Assembly (NCBI RefSeq): GCF_009601505.1
Contig: NZ_WITC01000023.1
Location: 57,964-121,963 of the forward strand
Length of the DNA stretch: 64,000 nucleotides
DNA from: Sinorhizobium terangae
GTDB lineage: Bacteria; Pseudomonadota; Alphaproteobacteria; Rhizobiales; Rhizobiaceae
Direction: 5' to 3'
The notes under the pieces are model-generated. The model was not told where the DNA came from. It did no database searches and saw only the letters and a list, made by a program, of their open reading frames with translations. Below are positions 16,048 to 24,596 of the stretch, piece by piece. The position numbers and the translations under genes were made by a program. How positions within the stretch are numbered: position 1 is the first letter of the stretch; each line of letters opens with the position of its first letter.

Positions 16048-18525
16048 ATGGCGACGTCGAAGCTACAGGTCTATCGCAAGAAAAGGGATTTTTCGAAAAC
16101 GTCGGAGCCGCCCGGCAGCCTTGCCGGCGAGAGCGGCAACCGCTTTGTCGTCCATAAACACCATGCGACGGCCGATCACTACGACCTGAGGCTTGAGGTG
16201 GGGGACGTGCTCAAAAGCTGGGCCGTCCCGAAAGGGCCATCGCTCAATCCGGCCGACAAGCGGCTCGCGGTCGAGACCGAGGATCATCCGCTGGAATACA
16301 TCGACTTCGAGGGTGTCATCCCCGAGGGCGAGTATGGCGGCGGCCCGATGATCGTCTGGGACACGGGCGTCTGGGCGCCGATGGACGACATCGAGAAGAG
16401 CTTGCGCACGGGCGCCTTCAAGTTCCGCCTCGCCGGCGAAAAGCTCAATGGGGGCTGGATGCTGGCGCGGTTGAAAGCCAAGCCCGGCGAGGAAGACCAG
16501 CGCAACTGGCTCCTGTTCAAGGAACGCGACCTCGCTGCCGATGCCACTGTCGACATTCTCACCGCACGCCCAGAGAGCGTCAAATCCGGACGGCGCATCG
16601 AAGAACTGGTGGAGAAGCCGAAACCGCCAGCCAAACCTGTCAAGCCGGTCAAGCTCAATCCGGGCGCACTACCGGGCGCCGTCAAAGGTGCGGCACCCGC
16701 GCGCATCGAACCGCAGCTTGCGACGCCTGCCGACAGGCCTCCGGGTGGCGGCGCAATCGAGAGCGGCGACTGGTTGCATGAGATCAAGTTCGACGGCTAC
16801 CGGACGATGGCGCACATCTCGGACGGTGAGGTGCGTCTTATCACCCGTGGCGGCCTCGACTGGACGAAGCGCTACGGCGATCTTCCGGAAGCCTTCCGCC
16901 GGCTGCCCTGCCGCGAGGCCGTTATCGACGGCGAAATCATCGTCCCTGACGACCAAGGAATCAGTCGCTTTTCCCTGTTGCAGGAGGCACTTTCGAGTGG
17001 CGCCGGTAACAAGCTTGTCTTCTACGCCTTCGATCTTCTCTATCTCGATGGCTGGAGTCTGCTGGCTACTCCGCTTGAAAAGCGCAAGGCGCTGCTCGCG
17101 AAATTGCTTTCCTCGCATGTATCGGGGCGCTCGGCCATCCAGTTCAGCGATCATGTCCCTGGCGACGGGCGAGCGCTTTACGACCGGGCGTCGGAATTGG
17201 GACTTGAAGGCATTATCTCCAAGCGAGCCTCGGCGCCCTACCAGAGCGGCCGATCGAAAACCTGGACCAAGACCAAGGCGCTCCAGCCGGACGACTTCGT
17301 GATTGCCGGATACACCACCTCGGAGGCGGCCGAGGGTCTCGCCGCGCTGGCACTCGGGGAATGGGTCGAGGGCGAACTGCAATACCGCGGCAAGGTCGGA
17401 ACCGGCTTCGATGCGCACACGGCGCAAGAATTGCTCGCGCGGTTGGAGCCGCTTCGCGCCGGTGCGGCAAAACTCGAGGGTGCGCCAAAGGAGATCGTCT
17501 GGGTCCGCCCCGTGCTGTGGGCACATATCCATTATGGCAACCGCACGGCCGACAATGTGCTTCGCCATGCCGTGTTCAAGGGGCTTCGCGAAATCGAACT
17601 GTCGACGCCCGCCGCGCCGCAGCGAAAGCGGCTGATTTCGGACGCGGACCTCGCCAGCATTTCGATCACAAATCCGACGCGCCGCCTGTTCGGGAAGTCC
17701 GGCCCGACCAAGCTCGACATCGCCGTCTACTATGCGCTCGTCGGCGATTTCATGCTGCCGCATATTCTCAATCGCCCGGTCTCGCTTGTGCGCTGCCCGA
17801 CGGGAAGGTCCCAGGATTGCTTCTTCCAACGTCACCCCTTCACCGGCATGCCGTCCTCGGTCGAAACCTTTCAATCAACCAACTCGGAAGGCGAGACGAA
17901 ATCCTACCTTTCGGTGGGAGACGCCAAGGGATATCTCGCGCTGGCGCAATTCGGCGTCGTCGAGTTTCACACCTGGGGGACCGTCACCAAGCAGCTTGAA
18001 AAGGCTGACCGCATCGTCTTCGACCTCGACCCGGGCGAAGGCATCACCTGGCGCGAGGTGGTCGAGGCCGCCGTCCATGTGCGCGGCGAGCTGGAGGCGC
18101 TTAACCTCGTTCCCTTCGTCAAGACATCTGGCGGCAGGGGCGTGCACGTGGTCGTGCCGATCGTGCCGAAACTCAACTGGAAAAAGGTGCATCAGGCAAC
18201 AAGCGCGATTGCGACCCGTCTGGCCGCGACCGCGCCCGAGGTGTTCACCACCACGATGGGCAAGGAAAACCGCGTCAAGCGAATCTTCATCGACTTCCAT
18301 CGCAACGCGCGCGGCCACACGGCAGCCGCCCCCTACTCGCTTCGCGCGAGGACAAATCTACCGGCGTCAACCCCGGTAAGCTGGAGCGATCTCGAGTCTA
18401 TCGACGCTCCGGAGGATTTGAACTATTCTTCGCTGCCTGGCCTCCTGGTCACGTCCGGCGATCCATGGGCGGAAATAGCTGCCTTCGCCAGGGATCTGCC
18501 GCAGTTGTCCGAGGCGGGGAAGTAG
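16048..18525 (+). CDS. ligD: Multifunctional ATP-dependent DNA ligase D (phosphoesterase-ligase-polymerase), 825 aa
   Basis: Three catalytic parts in order. A 3'-phosphoesterase (about 30-190) has FVVHKHHATADHYDLRLE. The ligase (about 215-520) has the AMP-accepting lysine K247 in EIKFDGYR. A primase-type polymerase (about 540-815) has the acidic FDLDPGEG near 660. This is the PE-LIG-POL order of Pseudomonas and rhizobial LigD. It seals double-strand breaks with Ku in non-homologous end joining. The ATG at 16048 was chosen over an open upstream extension that overlaps the DUF1349 promoter region. Ku begins 27 bases downstream, so the two are co-expressed. No key residue appears to be missing. 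Confidence 0.96.
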   Translation: MATSKLQVYRKKRDFSKTSEPPGSLAGESGNRFVVHKHHATADHYDLRLEVGDVLKSWAVPKGPSLNPADKRLAVETEDHPLEYIDFEGVIPEGEYGGGPMIVWDTGVWAPMDDIEKSLRTGAFKFRLAGEKLNGGWMLARLKAKPGEEDQRNWLLFKERDLAADATVDILTARPESVKSGRRIEELVEKPKPPAKPVKPVKLNPGALPGAVKGAAPARIEPQLATPADRPPGGGAIESGDWLHEIKFDGYRTMAHISDGEVRLITRGGLDWTKRYGDLPEAFRRLPCREAVIDGEIIVPDDQGISRFSLLQEALSSGAGNKLVFYAFDLLYLDGWSLLATPLEKRKALLAKLLSSHVSGRSAIQFSDHVPGDGRALYDRASELGLEGIISKRASAPYQSGRSKTWTKTKALQPDDFVIAGYTTSEAAEGLAALALGEWVEGELQYRGKVGTGFDAHTAQELLARLEPLRAGAAKLEGAPKEIVWVRPVLWAHIHYGNRTADNVLRHAVFKGLREIELSTPAAPQRKRLISDADLASISITNPTRRLFGKSGPTKLDIAVYYALVGDFMLPHILNRPVSLVRCPTGRSQDCFFQRHPFTGMPSSVETFQSTNSEGETKSYLSVGDAKGYLALAQFGVVEFHTWGTVTKQLEKADRIVFDLDPGEGITWREVVEAAVHVRGELEALNLVPFVKTSGGRGVHVVVPIVPKLNWKKVHQATSAIATRLAATAPEVFTTTMGKENRVKRIFIDFHRNARGHTAAAPYSLRARTNLPASTPVSWSDLESIDAPEDLNYSSLPGLLVTSGDPWAEIAAFARDLPQLSEAGK

Positions 18526-18552
18526 TTTCGTGTTGCCGCGCAGGAGACGATC

Positions 18553-19425
18553 ATGGCGCCCAGGGCAAGTTGGAAAGGTTATCTCAGACTCAGTCTCGTA
18601 AGTTGTCCAGTCAGGCTCTACCCAGCCACCAGTTCAAGTGAACGCATTACCTTCAACCAGCTTCACAAGAAGACTCACAACCGGATCAACATGAAGCCGG
18701 TGGATCCGGAGCTCGGGCTTGTCGAACGGTCCGATCTGGTGAAGGGCTACGAATACGAAGACAAGAAATACATCATCATCGAGGACACCGATCTCGAAAG
18801 CGTCAAGATCGAATCCAACCACACGATGAACATCGAGGCCTTTGTCGACGAGGGGTCGGTCGACGTCATCTACCAGGATGCACCCTATTATCTCGCGCCC
18901 GACGGCGCGATGGCGGAAGAGACCTTCATCGTACTGCGCGAAGCTTTGCGCAAAACCGGCAAGCTGGCGATCGCCCGCCTCGTGCTCTCCAGTCGCGAAC
19001 GGGTGATCACAATCGGTCCGCGCGAGACCGGCATGTTCGTCTGCACGCTCCGCAACCCGAACGAGGTGCGCGGCACGGCCGAATATTTCGGCAATATTCC
19101 GGTCGGAAACCCCGACCCTGAAATGCTGCAGCTGGCCGAAGCGCTCATCGAACAGAAGCTCACGACCTTCGATCCCAAGAATTACGAAGATCGCTATGAG
19201 ATCGCTCTGATGCAGATGATCCGCGAGAAGCTCAAGGGCCACAAGCCGATCATCGCGGCAGCACCCGAGCGCGGTAACGTCATCAATCTCATGGATGCCT
19301 TGAAAGCGAGCCTCTCCCAGACGAAACCGCCGGCCAAGAGCAAGCCCAAGGCCGAGCCAGCGGCCAAACGAACTGCGAAGGCGGCAACGACCAGCGGCAA
19401 GCCGGCGGCCAAGAAAAAAGTCTGA
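18553..19425 (+). CDS. ku: Ku end-binding protein for non-homologous end joining, 290 aa
   Basis: A bacterial Ku core (about 1-250): it starts APRASWKGYLRLSLVSCPVR, with NRINMKPVD, VKGYEYEDKKYIIIEDTDLE and RYEIALMQMI as family landmarks. The homodimer forms a ring on DNA ends and recruits LigD. The C-terminal tail (about 255-290) is rich in Lys, Ala and Pro, a typical basic extension that aids DNA binding and end bridging. It follows ligD by 27 bases, and its stop TGA shares a base with the ATG of the next gene (TGATG), so the downstream TPR protein is translationally coupled to Ku. Confidence 0.96.
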   Translation: MAPRASWKGYLRLSLVSCPVRLYPATSSSERITFNQLHKKTHNRINMKPVDPELGLVERSDLVKGYEYEDKKYIIIEDTDLESVKIESNHTMNIEAFVDEGSVDVIYQDAPYYLAPDGAMAEETFIVLREALRKTGKLAIARLVLSSRERVITIGPRETGMFVCTLRNPNEVRGTAEYFGNIPVGNPDPEMLQLAEALIEQKLTTFDPKNYEDRYEIALMQMIREKLKGHKPIIAAAPERGNVINLMDALKASLSQTKPPAKSKPKAEPAAKRTAKAATTSGKPAAKKKV

Positions 19426-20510
19426 TGGCGGTTGCAGGGCAGACATTCGGCATCGTCGGCGCCCTTGCCGCGTTTCCTCGCCGATTGGCGGCGCGCGAGG
19501 TCGAACGGCAGTTCGGCCATCTGCGGCGCGGCATTACGCGCCAGACCTCGCACCTCGTCTTCGGCCGCAGCCTGCTTTCAACGGCGAGCGACGCGGAGAT
19601 CGAAGCACGCTTCGACTCGGAAATACGCCAGAACAGACGTCCTCTCAGCGAGAACGGCTTTCTTCGGCTGCTGGGTCTGATGTCGACGCCGGAGGCATCG
19701 GCCTTGACGCGGCAGGCGCTCATCGATCAGTCGCGGCTTGCGGCCCGCACCTTCGACCTTCTTTCGCTGTTCGACGCCTTCGAGCATGACAGCGAACCCT
19801 ATTCCTTCCGCGACCTGATCCTGGCCCGGAAATATGCCGGCCTGATCGACAGCGGCGCCACCTGGAGCGCGATCGCACGGTCAGTGCACCGCTCCGGCTC
19901 CGTGGCGGCGCTCACCGCGCTCTCGCTCCATCACGAGGGCGCGGACACGATTTACGCCCGCCGCGCCGAGGGCCTCAGCGAACTCGACGGGCAGTTGCTG
20001 TTCGATCTTGGAACGTCCAGCGATGCGGAGCTTGAAGACCTCTTCGCTGAGGCGGAAGCCGCAGAGGAGGACGGCTGCTACGACCAAGCGGCGGCATTCT
20101 ATCAACGTTGCCTCGCCATCGACCCGACGGACTCCGTCGCCGCCTTCAACCGCGCAAATTGCCTCAAGGCAGCGGGCCGGCAGGTGGAAGCGGCGCATGA
20201 TTACATCCGCGCGCTCAAACTGGACTCCAGCTTCGTCGAGGCGTGGTTCAATCTAGCCGGGCTCATGGGCGAACGCGGGCGGATCGACGCTGCGCGCCGG
20301 TACCTCAAAAAAGCCATCGAACTCGACGGCGACTATGCAGACGCTGTCTTCAACCTGGCGAAACTCGAATTCGACGCAGACAATCTCGCAGAGGCGCGCC
20401 ACTGGTGGAGGCGCTATCTCGAGCTCGACAAGGATTCGGAGTGGGCACGGGCTGCCGAACGCGGCGTGCAGTTCGTCGACCTCCATCTCCTTCCAAGGAG
20501 CGCTGGCTGA
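19425..20510 (+). CDS. BRCT-like / MerR-like / TPR protein coupled to Ku, 361 aa
   Basis: The N-terminus (about 5-85) looks like a BRCT fold: a hydrophobic first strand, GHLRRGITRQTSHLVFG, then a final helix. Residues about 125-160 (YSFRDLILARKYAGLIDSG, then TWSAIARSVHRSG) match the MerR-type helix-turn-helix. Residues about 204-340 hold roughly four TPR units (for example CYDQAAAFYQRCLAIDPTD). The gene shares one base with the ku stop and is followed after one base by a hydrolase gene. BRCT domains bind phosphoproteins or DNA ends and TPRs bind proteins, so a scaffold or regulator for end joining is a reasonable inference. No catalytic motif was seen. I do not know a characterised homologue. 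Confidence 0.8.
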   Translation: MAVAGQTFGIVGALAAFPRRLAAREVERQFGHLRRGITRQTSHLVFGRSLLSTASDAEIEARFDSEIRQNRRPLSENGFLRLLGLMSTPEASALTRQALIDQSRLAARTFDLLSLFDAFEHDSEPYSFRDLILARKYAGLIDSGATWSAIARSVHRSGSVAALTALSLHHEGADTIYARRAEGLSELDGQLLFDLGTSSDAELEDLFAEAEAAEEDGCYDQAAAFYQRCLAIDPTDSVAAFNRANCLKAAGRQVEAAHDYIRALKLDSSFVEAWFNLAGLMGERGRIDAARRYLKKAIELDGDYADAVFNLAKLEFDADNLAEARHWWRRYLELDKDSEWARAAERGVQFVDLHLLPRSAG

Positions 20511-20511
20511 G

Positions 20512-21153
20512 ATGGGCGAAAAATTCCTGTTCGACGGACCGGAGGACGCCGCCGTCACCATCCTGCTGGCGCACGGCGCAGGCGCACCGATGGACTCGGC
20601 CTCGATGAGCGCGACCGCCAAAGCTCTTGCCGAGGCCGGCTTTCGCGTCGCCCGTTTTGAGTTCGGTTACATGGCGGCGCGTCGGACTTCGGAAGGCCGC
20701 AAGCCGCCACCCAGGGCAGAGACGCTGAAGCCGGAATACGAGGCCGCCGTCGCGGCGCTCGGCGCGACCGGCCCGCTCGTCATCGGCGGCAAGTCGATGG
20801 GAGGGCGGGTCGCCAGCATGATTGCCGACGGCCTTCACTCGGGCGGTAAAATCGCCGGGCTGCTCTGTCTCGGCTATCCGTTTCATCCGCCGGCCAAACC
20901 GGAGCAGCTTCGCACGAAGCATCTCGCAGACTTGAAGACGCCGACATTGATCTGCCAGGGGACACGCGACGAGTTCGGCACCCGCGACGACGTCGCCGGC
21001 TACAACCTCTCCGATGCGATCGAAATCCTGTGGCTCGAGGACGGCGACCACGACCTCAAACCGCGCAAGAGCGTGTCGGGCTTTTCGGCTGCCGACCATC
21101 TAAAAACGGTGTCCGAAACCGTTCGCGCCTGGGCCGATCGGCTGGTGCGCTGA
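20512..21153 (+). CDS. Small alpha/beta hydrolase (KANL3/Tex30-like), 213 aa
   Basis: A compact alpha/beta hydrolase. The early oxyanion segment ILLAHGAGAPMDS is near residues 17-29 and the nucleophile S95 lies in GGKSMGGR. An Asp near 152-155 (QGTRDEFG) and a His in GDHDLKPR complete the triad. This is the KAT8-complex subunit-like/Tex30 group, with unknown physiological substrate. The ATG at 20512 follows the TPR-gene stop by one base and the next gene starts four bases after its stop, so it is a true member of the repair operon. Whether it acts in repair or is simply a passenger cannot be told. Confidence 0.85.
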   Translation: MGEKFLFDGPEDAAVTILLAHGAGAPMDSASMSATAKALAEAGFRVARFEFGYMAARRTSEGRKPPPRAETLKPEYEAAVAALGATGPLVIGGKSMGGRVASMIADGLHSGGKIAGLLCLGYPFHPPAKPEQLRTKHLADLKTPTLICQGTRDEFGTRDDVAGYNLSDAIEILWLEDGDHDLKPRKSVSGFSAADHLKTVSETVRAWADRLVR

Positions 21154-21157
21154 GCAC

Positions 21158-21931
21158 ATGAAGATCGCGACCTTCAACATCAATGGCGTCAACCGGCGGC
21201 TCGAGAACCTGCTCGCCTGGCTCACCACGGCCGAACCCGATGTCGTCTGCCTGCAGGAACTCAAGGCCACGGACGGCCAATTCCCCAAGGCAGCAATCGA
21301 GGCGGCCGGCTATGGTGCGGTGTGGCGCGGACAGGCCACCTGGAACGGCGTCGCGATCCTCGCGCGCGATTGCGAGCCGATCCTGACCCGGGCGGAGTTG
21401 CCCGGCGACCCGTCCGATCCGCAGAGCCGATACATCGAAGCGGCCGTGAACGGCATTCTCATCACCTCGCTCTACGCCCCCAACGGCAATCCGCAGCCCG
21501 GACCGAAATTCGACTACAAACTGGCCTGGCATGAACGCCTGAGGCTGCATGCTGCCGAACTGCTGGCGACCGGTCTGCCGGTGGTGCTTGCTGGCGACTA
21601 CAACGTGGTGCCCGAGCCGCGCGACATCTACCCGACCCGCTCCTACGACGAGAACGCGCTCGTACAACCCGAAAGCCGCGCCGCCTTCCGGCACCTACTC
21701 GACCAGGGCTGGCTCGACGCGCTCCGCAATATTTATCCGGAAGAACGGCTTTTCACGTTCTGGGACTACCGCCGGAACCGCTGGCAGCGCGACGCGGGCC
21801 TGCGTCTCGACCACGTTCTCTTGAGCCGGAAGCTCACACGCCGGCTCGCAGGTGCCGGCATCGACCGGGACGTGCGCGGCGTCGACGGCGCGAGCGACCA
21901 CGCACCGGTGTGGATTACGTTGCGAGATTAA
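21158..21931 (+). CDS. xthA: Exodeoxyribonuclease III / AP endonuclease, 257 aa
   Basis: Endonuclease/exonuclease/phosphatase fold with all main active-site segments. These are N7 in MKIATFNING, E34 in CLQELKA, the tyrosine in SLYAPNG, the DxN pair in LAGDYNVV, and the final SDHAPVW histidine. It cleaves 5' to abasic sites and trims 3' ends. It lies four bases after the hydrolase gene, making it the fifth gene of the ligD-ku operon. That position suggests a role in cleaning DNA ends before ligation. Rhizobia usually carry more than one Xth homologue, so this may be a dedicated copy. Confidence 0.93.
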   Translation: MKIATFNINGVNRRLENLLAWLTTAEPDVVCLQELKATDGQFPKAAIEAAGYGAVWRGQATWNGVAILARDCEPILTRAELPGDPSDPQSRYIEAAVNGILITSLYAPNGNPQPGPKFDYKLAWHERLRLHAAELLATGLPVVLAGDYNVVPEPRDIYPTRSYDENALVQPESRAAFRHLLDQGWLDALRNIYPEERLFTFWDYRRNRWQRDAGLRLDHVLLSRKLTRRLAGAGIDRDVRGVDGASDHAPVWITLRD

Positions 21932-22016
21932 TAGACCTCCTCCCCGTCCGAGGTCCACAAGGGGGGAGAAGGTGGCGGTAGCGGGATGGGCGGACCTTGC
22001 GCCCATCTCCCGAAGG
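21932..22016. other. Short palindromic gap between convergent xthA and MFS genes
   Basis: GACCTC at 21934-21939 pairs with GAGGTC at 21950-21955, and CTCCTCCCC/GGGGGGAG runs lie around them. It may be a bidirectional terminator or a fragment of a rhizobial intergenic palindrome. No gene is visible. Confidence 0.35.
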
Positions 22017-23222
22017 CTAAAACCCGACGCGCCGCCGCGAGGCCATGACATAGAGCGCGCTTGAAAGTGTCGCGACAGCGCAATAGGTGATGGCGCCGAG
22101 CGGACCGAAGCCGTCCACGAAGAGACCGCCCAGGATGGCACCGCTGGCGATCCCGACCTGGAACGTGGCGACGATCAAGCCGCCGGTGCTTTCCGCATGG
22201 TCTGGCGCTGCGCGCACCATCCAGGTCTGCACGGCGACGGGCAACGCGCCGAAGGCGAAGCCCCAGAGGGTTACCGCAACGGCAGAAATCAGATCAATCG
22301 AACCGAGAGTCACAAGAGTCAGCGCCATCGCCGCGATGAGCAGGGTGCCAAGGGTCACAGCCGCGGTAATGCTCCGTTCGATAATGAAGCCGCCGGCGAG
22401 GTTGCCGAAAAAGCCGCCGATGCCGTAAGCAAGCAGGATCATCGATATCGCCTCGATGCCGAAGACAGGCACCCTCTCCAAGAAAGGACGAACGTAGGTG
22501 AAGCCAGCGAAGTGACCCGATACGAAGAGCATAACCGTGATGATACCGATGCGGATGCTCGGCTTGCGCATGAGGTCGAACAGAAGCCTGAGGCTCGGCA
22601 CGGATTGCGGTGGCAGGCGCGGTATGCTCGCCATCTGGACGAGGAGCGTCACGAGACCGACCGCTGCGGCCATCAGGAAGGCGGCACGCCAGCCCCAGAG
22701 ATCACCGATATAGGCACCGACGGGCGCTGCACAGACGGTCGCGACGGAGACGCCGGTGAAGACGATCGACATGGCGCGCGGCACGAGAGCCATCGGCACG
22801 AGACGCAGCGCGATCGCCGCCATCATCGACCAGAAGCCGCCGAGCCCGATGCCGAGGACGATCCGGGCGGCAAGGAGCATGGCGAGATTGGTGGCGAAGG
22901 CCGCGATCAGGCTGGAGGCGATCAGGGCCAGGGTGAATCCCCAAAGCACCAGCCGGCGATCGAGGCGGCGCGTGATAATCGCTATCGTCAAGCCCGCGAC
23001 CGCGCCGACGACGGCGGTCGCGGTGACCGCCTGGCCCGCTGTACCTGTGCTGATGCCGAGATCGGCCGCCATCGGCGTTAGGATGCTGACCGGAAGGAAC
23101 TCTGCGGTGACGAGGCCGAACACGCCGAGTGCAAGCGAGGCCACGCCAGCCCAGGCCGGATCGCTTCGTTCGTCGTTTTCCGGCATCAGTCCGGCATCCA
23201 GTGTTGTCGCTGATTCTGTCAT
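22017..23222 (-). CDS. MFS efflux transporter, DHA1-like, 401 aa
   Basis: Twelve hydrophobic segments, with the MFS motif A-like loop IITRRLDRRLVLWG after helix 2 and the motif C region around GVSVATVCAAPVGAYIGD in helix 5. This is typical of DHA1 drug/sugar exporters of the arabinose-efflux-permease (AraJ/YdhP) group. The protein acts at the inner membrane as a proton antiporter. The ATG at 23222 has CGGAGA upstream. The gene diverges from an AraC regulator across 73 bases, which suggests regulated export of a toxic or signalling compound. Substrate unknown. Confidence 0.9.
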   Translation of the reverse strand: MTESATTLDAGLMPENDERSDPAWAGVASLALGVFGLVTAEFLPVSILTPMAADLGISTGTAGQAVTATAVVGAVAGLTIAIITRRLDRRLVLWGFTLALIASSLIAAFATNLAMLLAARIVLGIGLGGFWSMMAAIALRLVPMALVPRAMSIVFTGVSVATVCAAPVGAYIGDLWGWRAAFLMAAAVGLVTLLVQMASIPRLPPQSVPSLRLLFDLMRKPSIRIGIITVMLFVSGHFAGFTYVRPFLERVPVFGIEAISMILLAYGIGGFFGNLAGGFIIERSITAAVTLGTLLIAAMALTLVTLGSIDLISAVAVTLWGFAFGALPVAVQTWMVRAAPDHAESTGGLIVATFQVGIASGAILGGLFVDGFGPLGAITYCAVATLSSALYVMASRRRVGF

Positions 23223-23295
23223 GAGAGCGTCTCCGTTGTGTGTTTCGGTTAGATAAGACGTGACGCCCTGGACGTTCCATGCTAGAAATTCCGCA

Positions 23296-24282
23296 ATGCT
23301 TGATCATTCGTCCAAAAATGACGCCTCCGCCTCCGAGGATTTCCTAACCGAGCTCTTGCGCGGACTGCGCCTCGACGGGGTTGATTACGTGCGTTGCGAA
23401 TTGACCGCGCCCTGGGGCATCTCATTTCCGGCGCAGGAGACGGCGCGGTTCCATTTCATCTGCGGGGACTGCTGGTTGCGCGTTCCCGAAGGCGACTGGA
23501 TCGAGTTGAAACGCGGTGATGCCGTGCTCTTGCCGCGCGGCGGCGAGCACGCATTGGCAAGTTCGCCGGACGAGAGATTGTCGCCGCTCACGGCCTATTC
23601 GGCCCAGGAGGTATGCGATTGCGTCTACAACGTCTGCAGTGGCGGGCGTGGTGCAACCACCATCCTTTTCTGCGGAACCCTGCGGTTCAACGTCGACGTG
23701 ATGCACCCTCTCTTGCGGATGATGCCGGACGTGATGCGCATCGACGCGCTGACCGCCAGCGAACCGGCGATCCCGCATCTGCTTGACGCCATGGCGCGCG
23801 AGGTCGGCGCGAGCCGCGTCGGGTCGGGCGGCGTGCTGGCGCGGCTTGCCGACGTGCTGGCTGCACTGATCATCCGCTCTTGGGTGGAACACGGCTGCGG
23901 CAATACGAGCGGCTGGGTGGCCGCAGTCCGCCATCCGGCCATTGGCCGGGTGATCGCGGCCATGCATCTCGATCCGGAAAAGAACTGGACGGTCGATTCC
24001 CTCGCGAGACTCATGGGCGCTTCCCGCTCCGGCTTCGCACAACAGTTCGCCGCCGTCGTCGGCGAGACGCCGGCGCGCTATCTGGCGCAGGTGCGCATGC
24101 ATCAGGCGCGCCAATGGCTAACCCGTGACCGTATGCGTATCTCCGTCGTGGCGAGGCGCCTGGGCTACGACTCCGAAGCCTCCTTCAGCCGCGCCTTCAA
24201 ACGCGTCATCGGCGCACCCCCAAGCCACTATCGTGGCGTCGAGGCGTCGGATGCGCCGGCATTCGGCACGGCCGACGGGTGA
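23296..24282 (+). CDS. AraC-family transcriptional regulator with N-terminal cupin, 328 aa
   Basis: The first half is a cupin-type sensory domain (about 20-190; FHFICGDCWLRVPEG and LPRGGEHAL). The second half has two AraC helix-turn-helix motifs (SLARLMGASRSGFAQQF near 231-247, then ISVVARRLGYDSEASFSRAF). The ATG at 23296 was taken because a GTG twelve codons earlier lies within the divergent promoter gap; neither has a strong ribosome site. It is divergent from the MFS exporter and probably controls it. The ligand is not evident; related regulators of this cupin_6 group respond to small organic molecules. Confidence 0.9.
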   Translation: MLDHSSKNDASASEDFLTELLRGLRLDGVDYVRCELTAPWGISFPAQETARFHFICGDCWLRVPEGDWIELKRGDAVLLPRGGEHALASSPDERLSPLTAYSAQEVCDCVYNVCSGGRGATTILFCGTLRFNVDVMHPLLRMMPDVMRIDALTASEPAIPHLLDAMAREVGASRVGSGGVLARLADVLAALIIRSWVEHGCGNTSGWVAAVRHPAIGRVIAAMHLDPEKNWTVDSLARLMGASRSGFAQQFAAVVGETPARYLAQVRMHQARQWLTRDRMRISVVARRLGYDSEASFSRAFKRVIGAPPSHYRGVEASDAPAFGTADG

Positions 24283-24312
24283 TCCCAACCTCCTTCCGCT
24301 GCATGCGAACGT

Positions 24313-24340
24313 GGGAAGCAGGAGCGGGCTCCTGCCTCCC
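24313..24340 (+). terminator. Strong hairpin after the AraC regulator
   Basis: GCAGGAG (24318-24324) pairs with CTCCTGC (24329-24335) around CGGG; the outer GGGA/TCCC (24313-24316 / 24337-24340) extends the stem. It begins 31 bases after the AraC stop. Only a weak T-rich stretch follows. Confidence 0.5.
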
Positions 24341-24596
24341 TTCCAACTTGAGACGTCAACGAGCGACCCTGGAAGGTTGCGTTGCAAATTCTCGGGCGTC
24401 ACTGCACAATTATTGTCCCATGGGATGCGCTTCGGCCGCCGCAGGTCGATCATTTAGCCTCACGCCGGCAGTTTGTCGGTGCTGGTACACGTGCAGCCGT
24501 GATTAGAAATCGCGACAATCGACGGTGTCATTTGGCGATGTGCGTCCAATCGTGCAGGATAACGAGGCCGGACAAAGCAAGGCACGGAGGCGACCA
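24341..24596. other. Gap upstream of the orphan dehydrogenase
   Basis: With the hairpin just before it, this completes a 314-base gap. I see no supported open reading frame. A locally AT-richer stretch (AATTATTGTCCCATGG at about 24411-24426) could be part of the promoter of the downstream gene, whose ribosome site GGAGG is at 24586-24590. Confidence 0.4.

Noticed and set aside
19320..19425. Lys/Ala/Pro repeats at the end of ku as a tandem repeat element
   Set aside because: They are degenerate low-complexity codons of a normal basic Ku tail, not a nucleotide-level repeat.
22197..23081. A long + strand frame opposite the MFS exporter
   Set aside because: The product is rich in Arg, Asp, Glu, Gly and His and mirrors the membrane codons of the real gene; there is no ribosome site and no family match.
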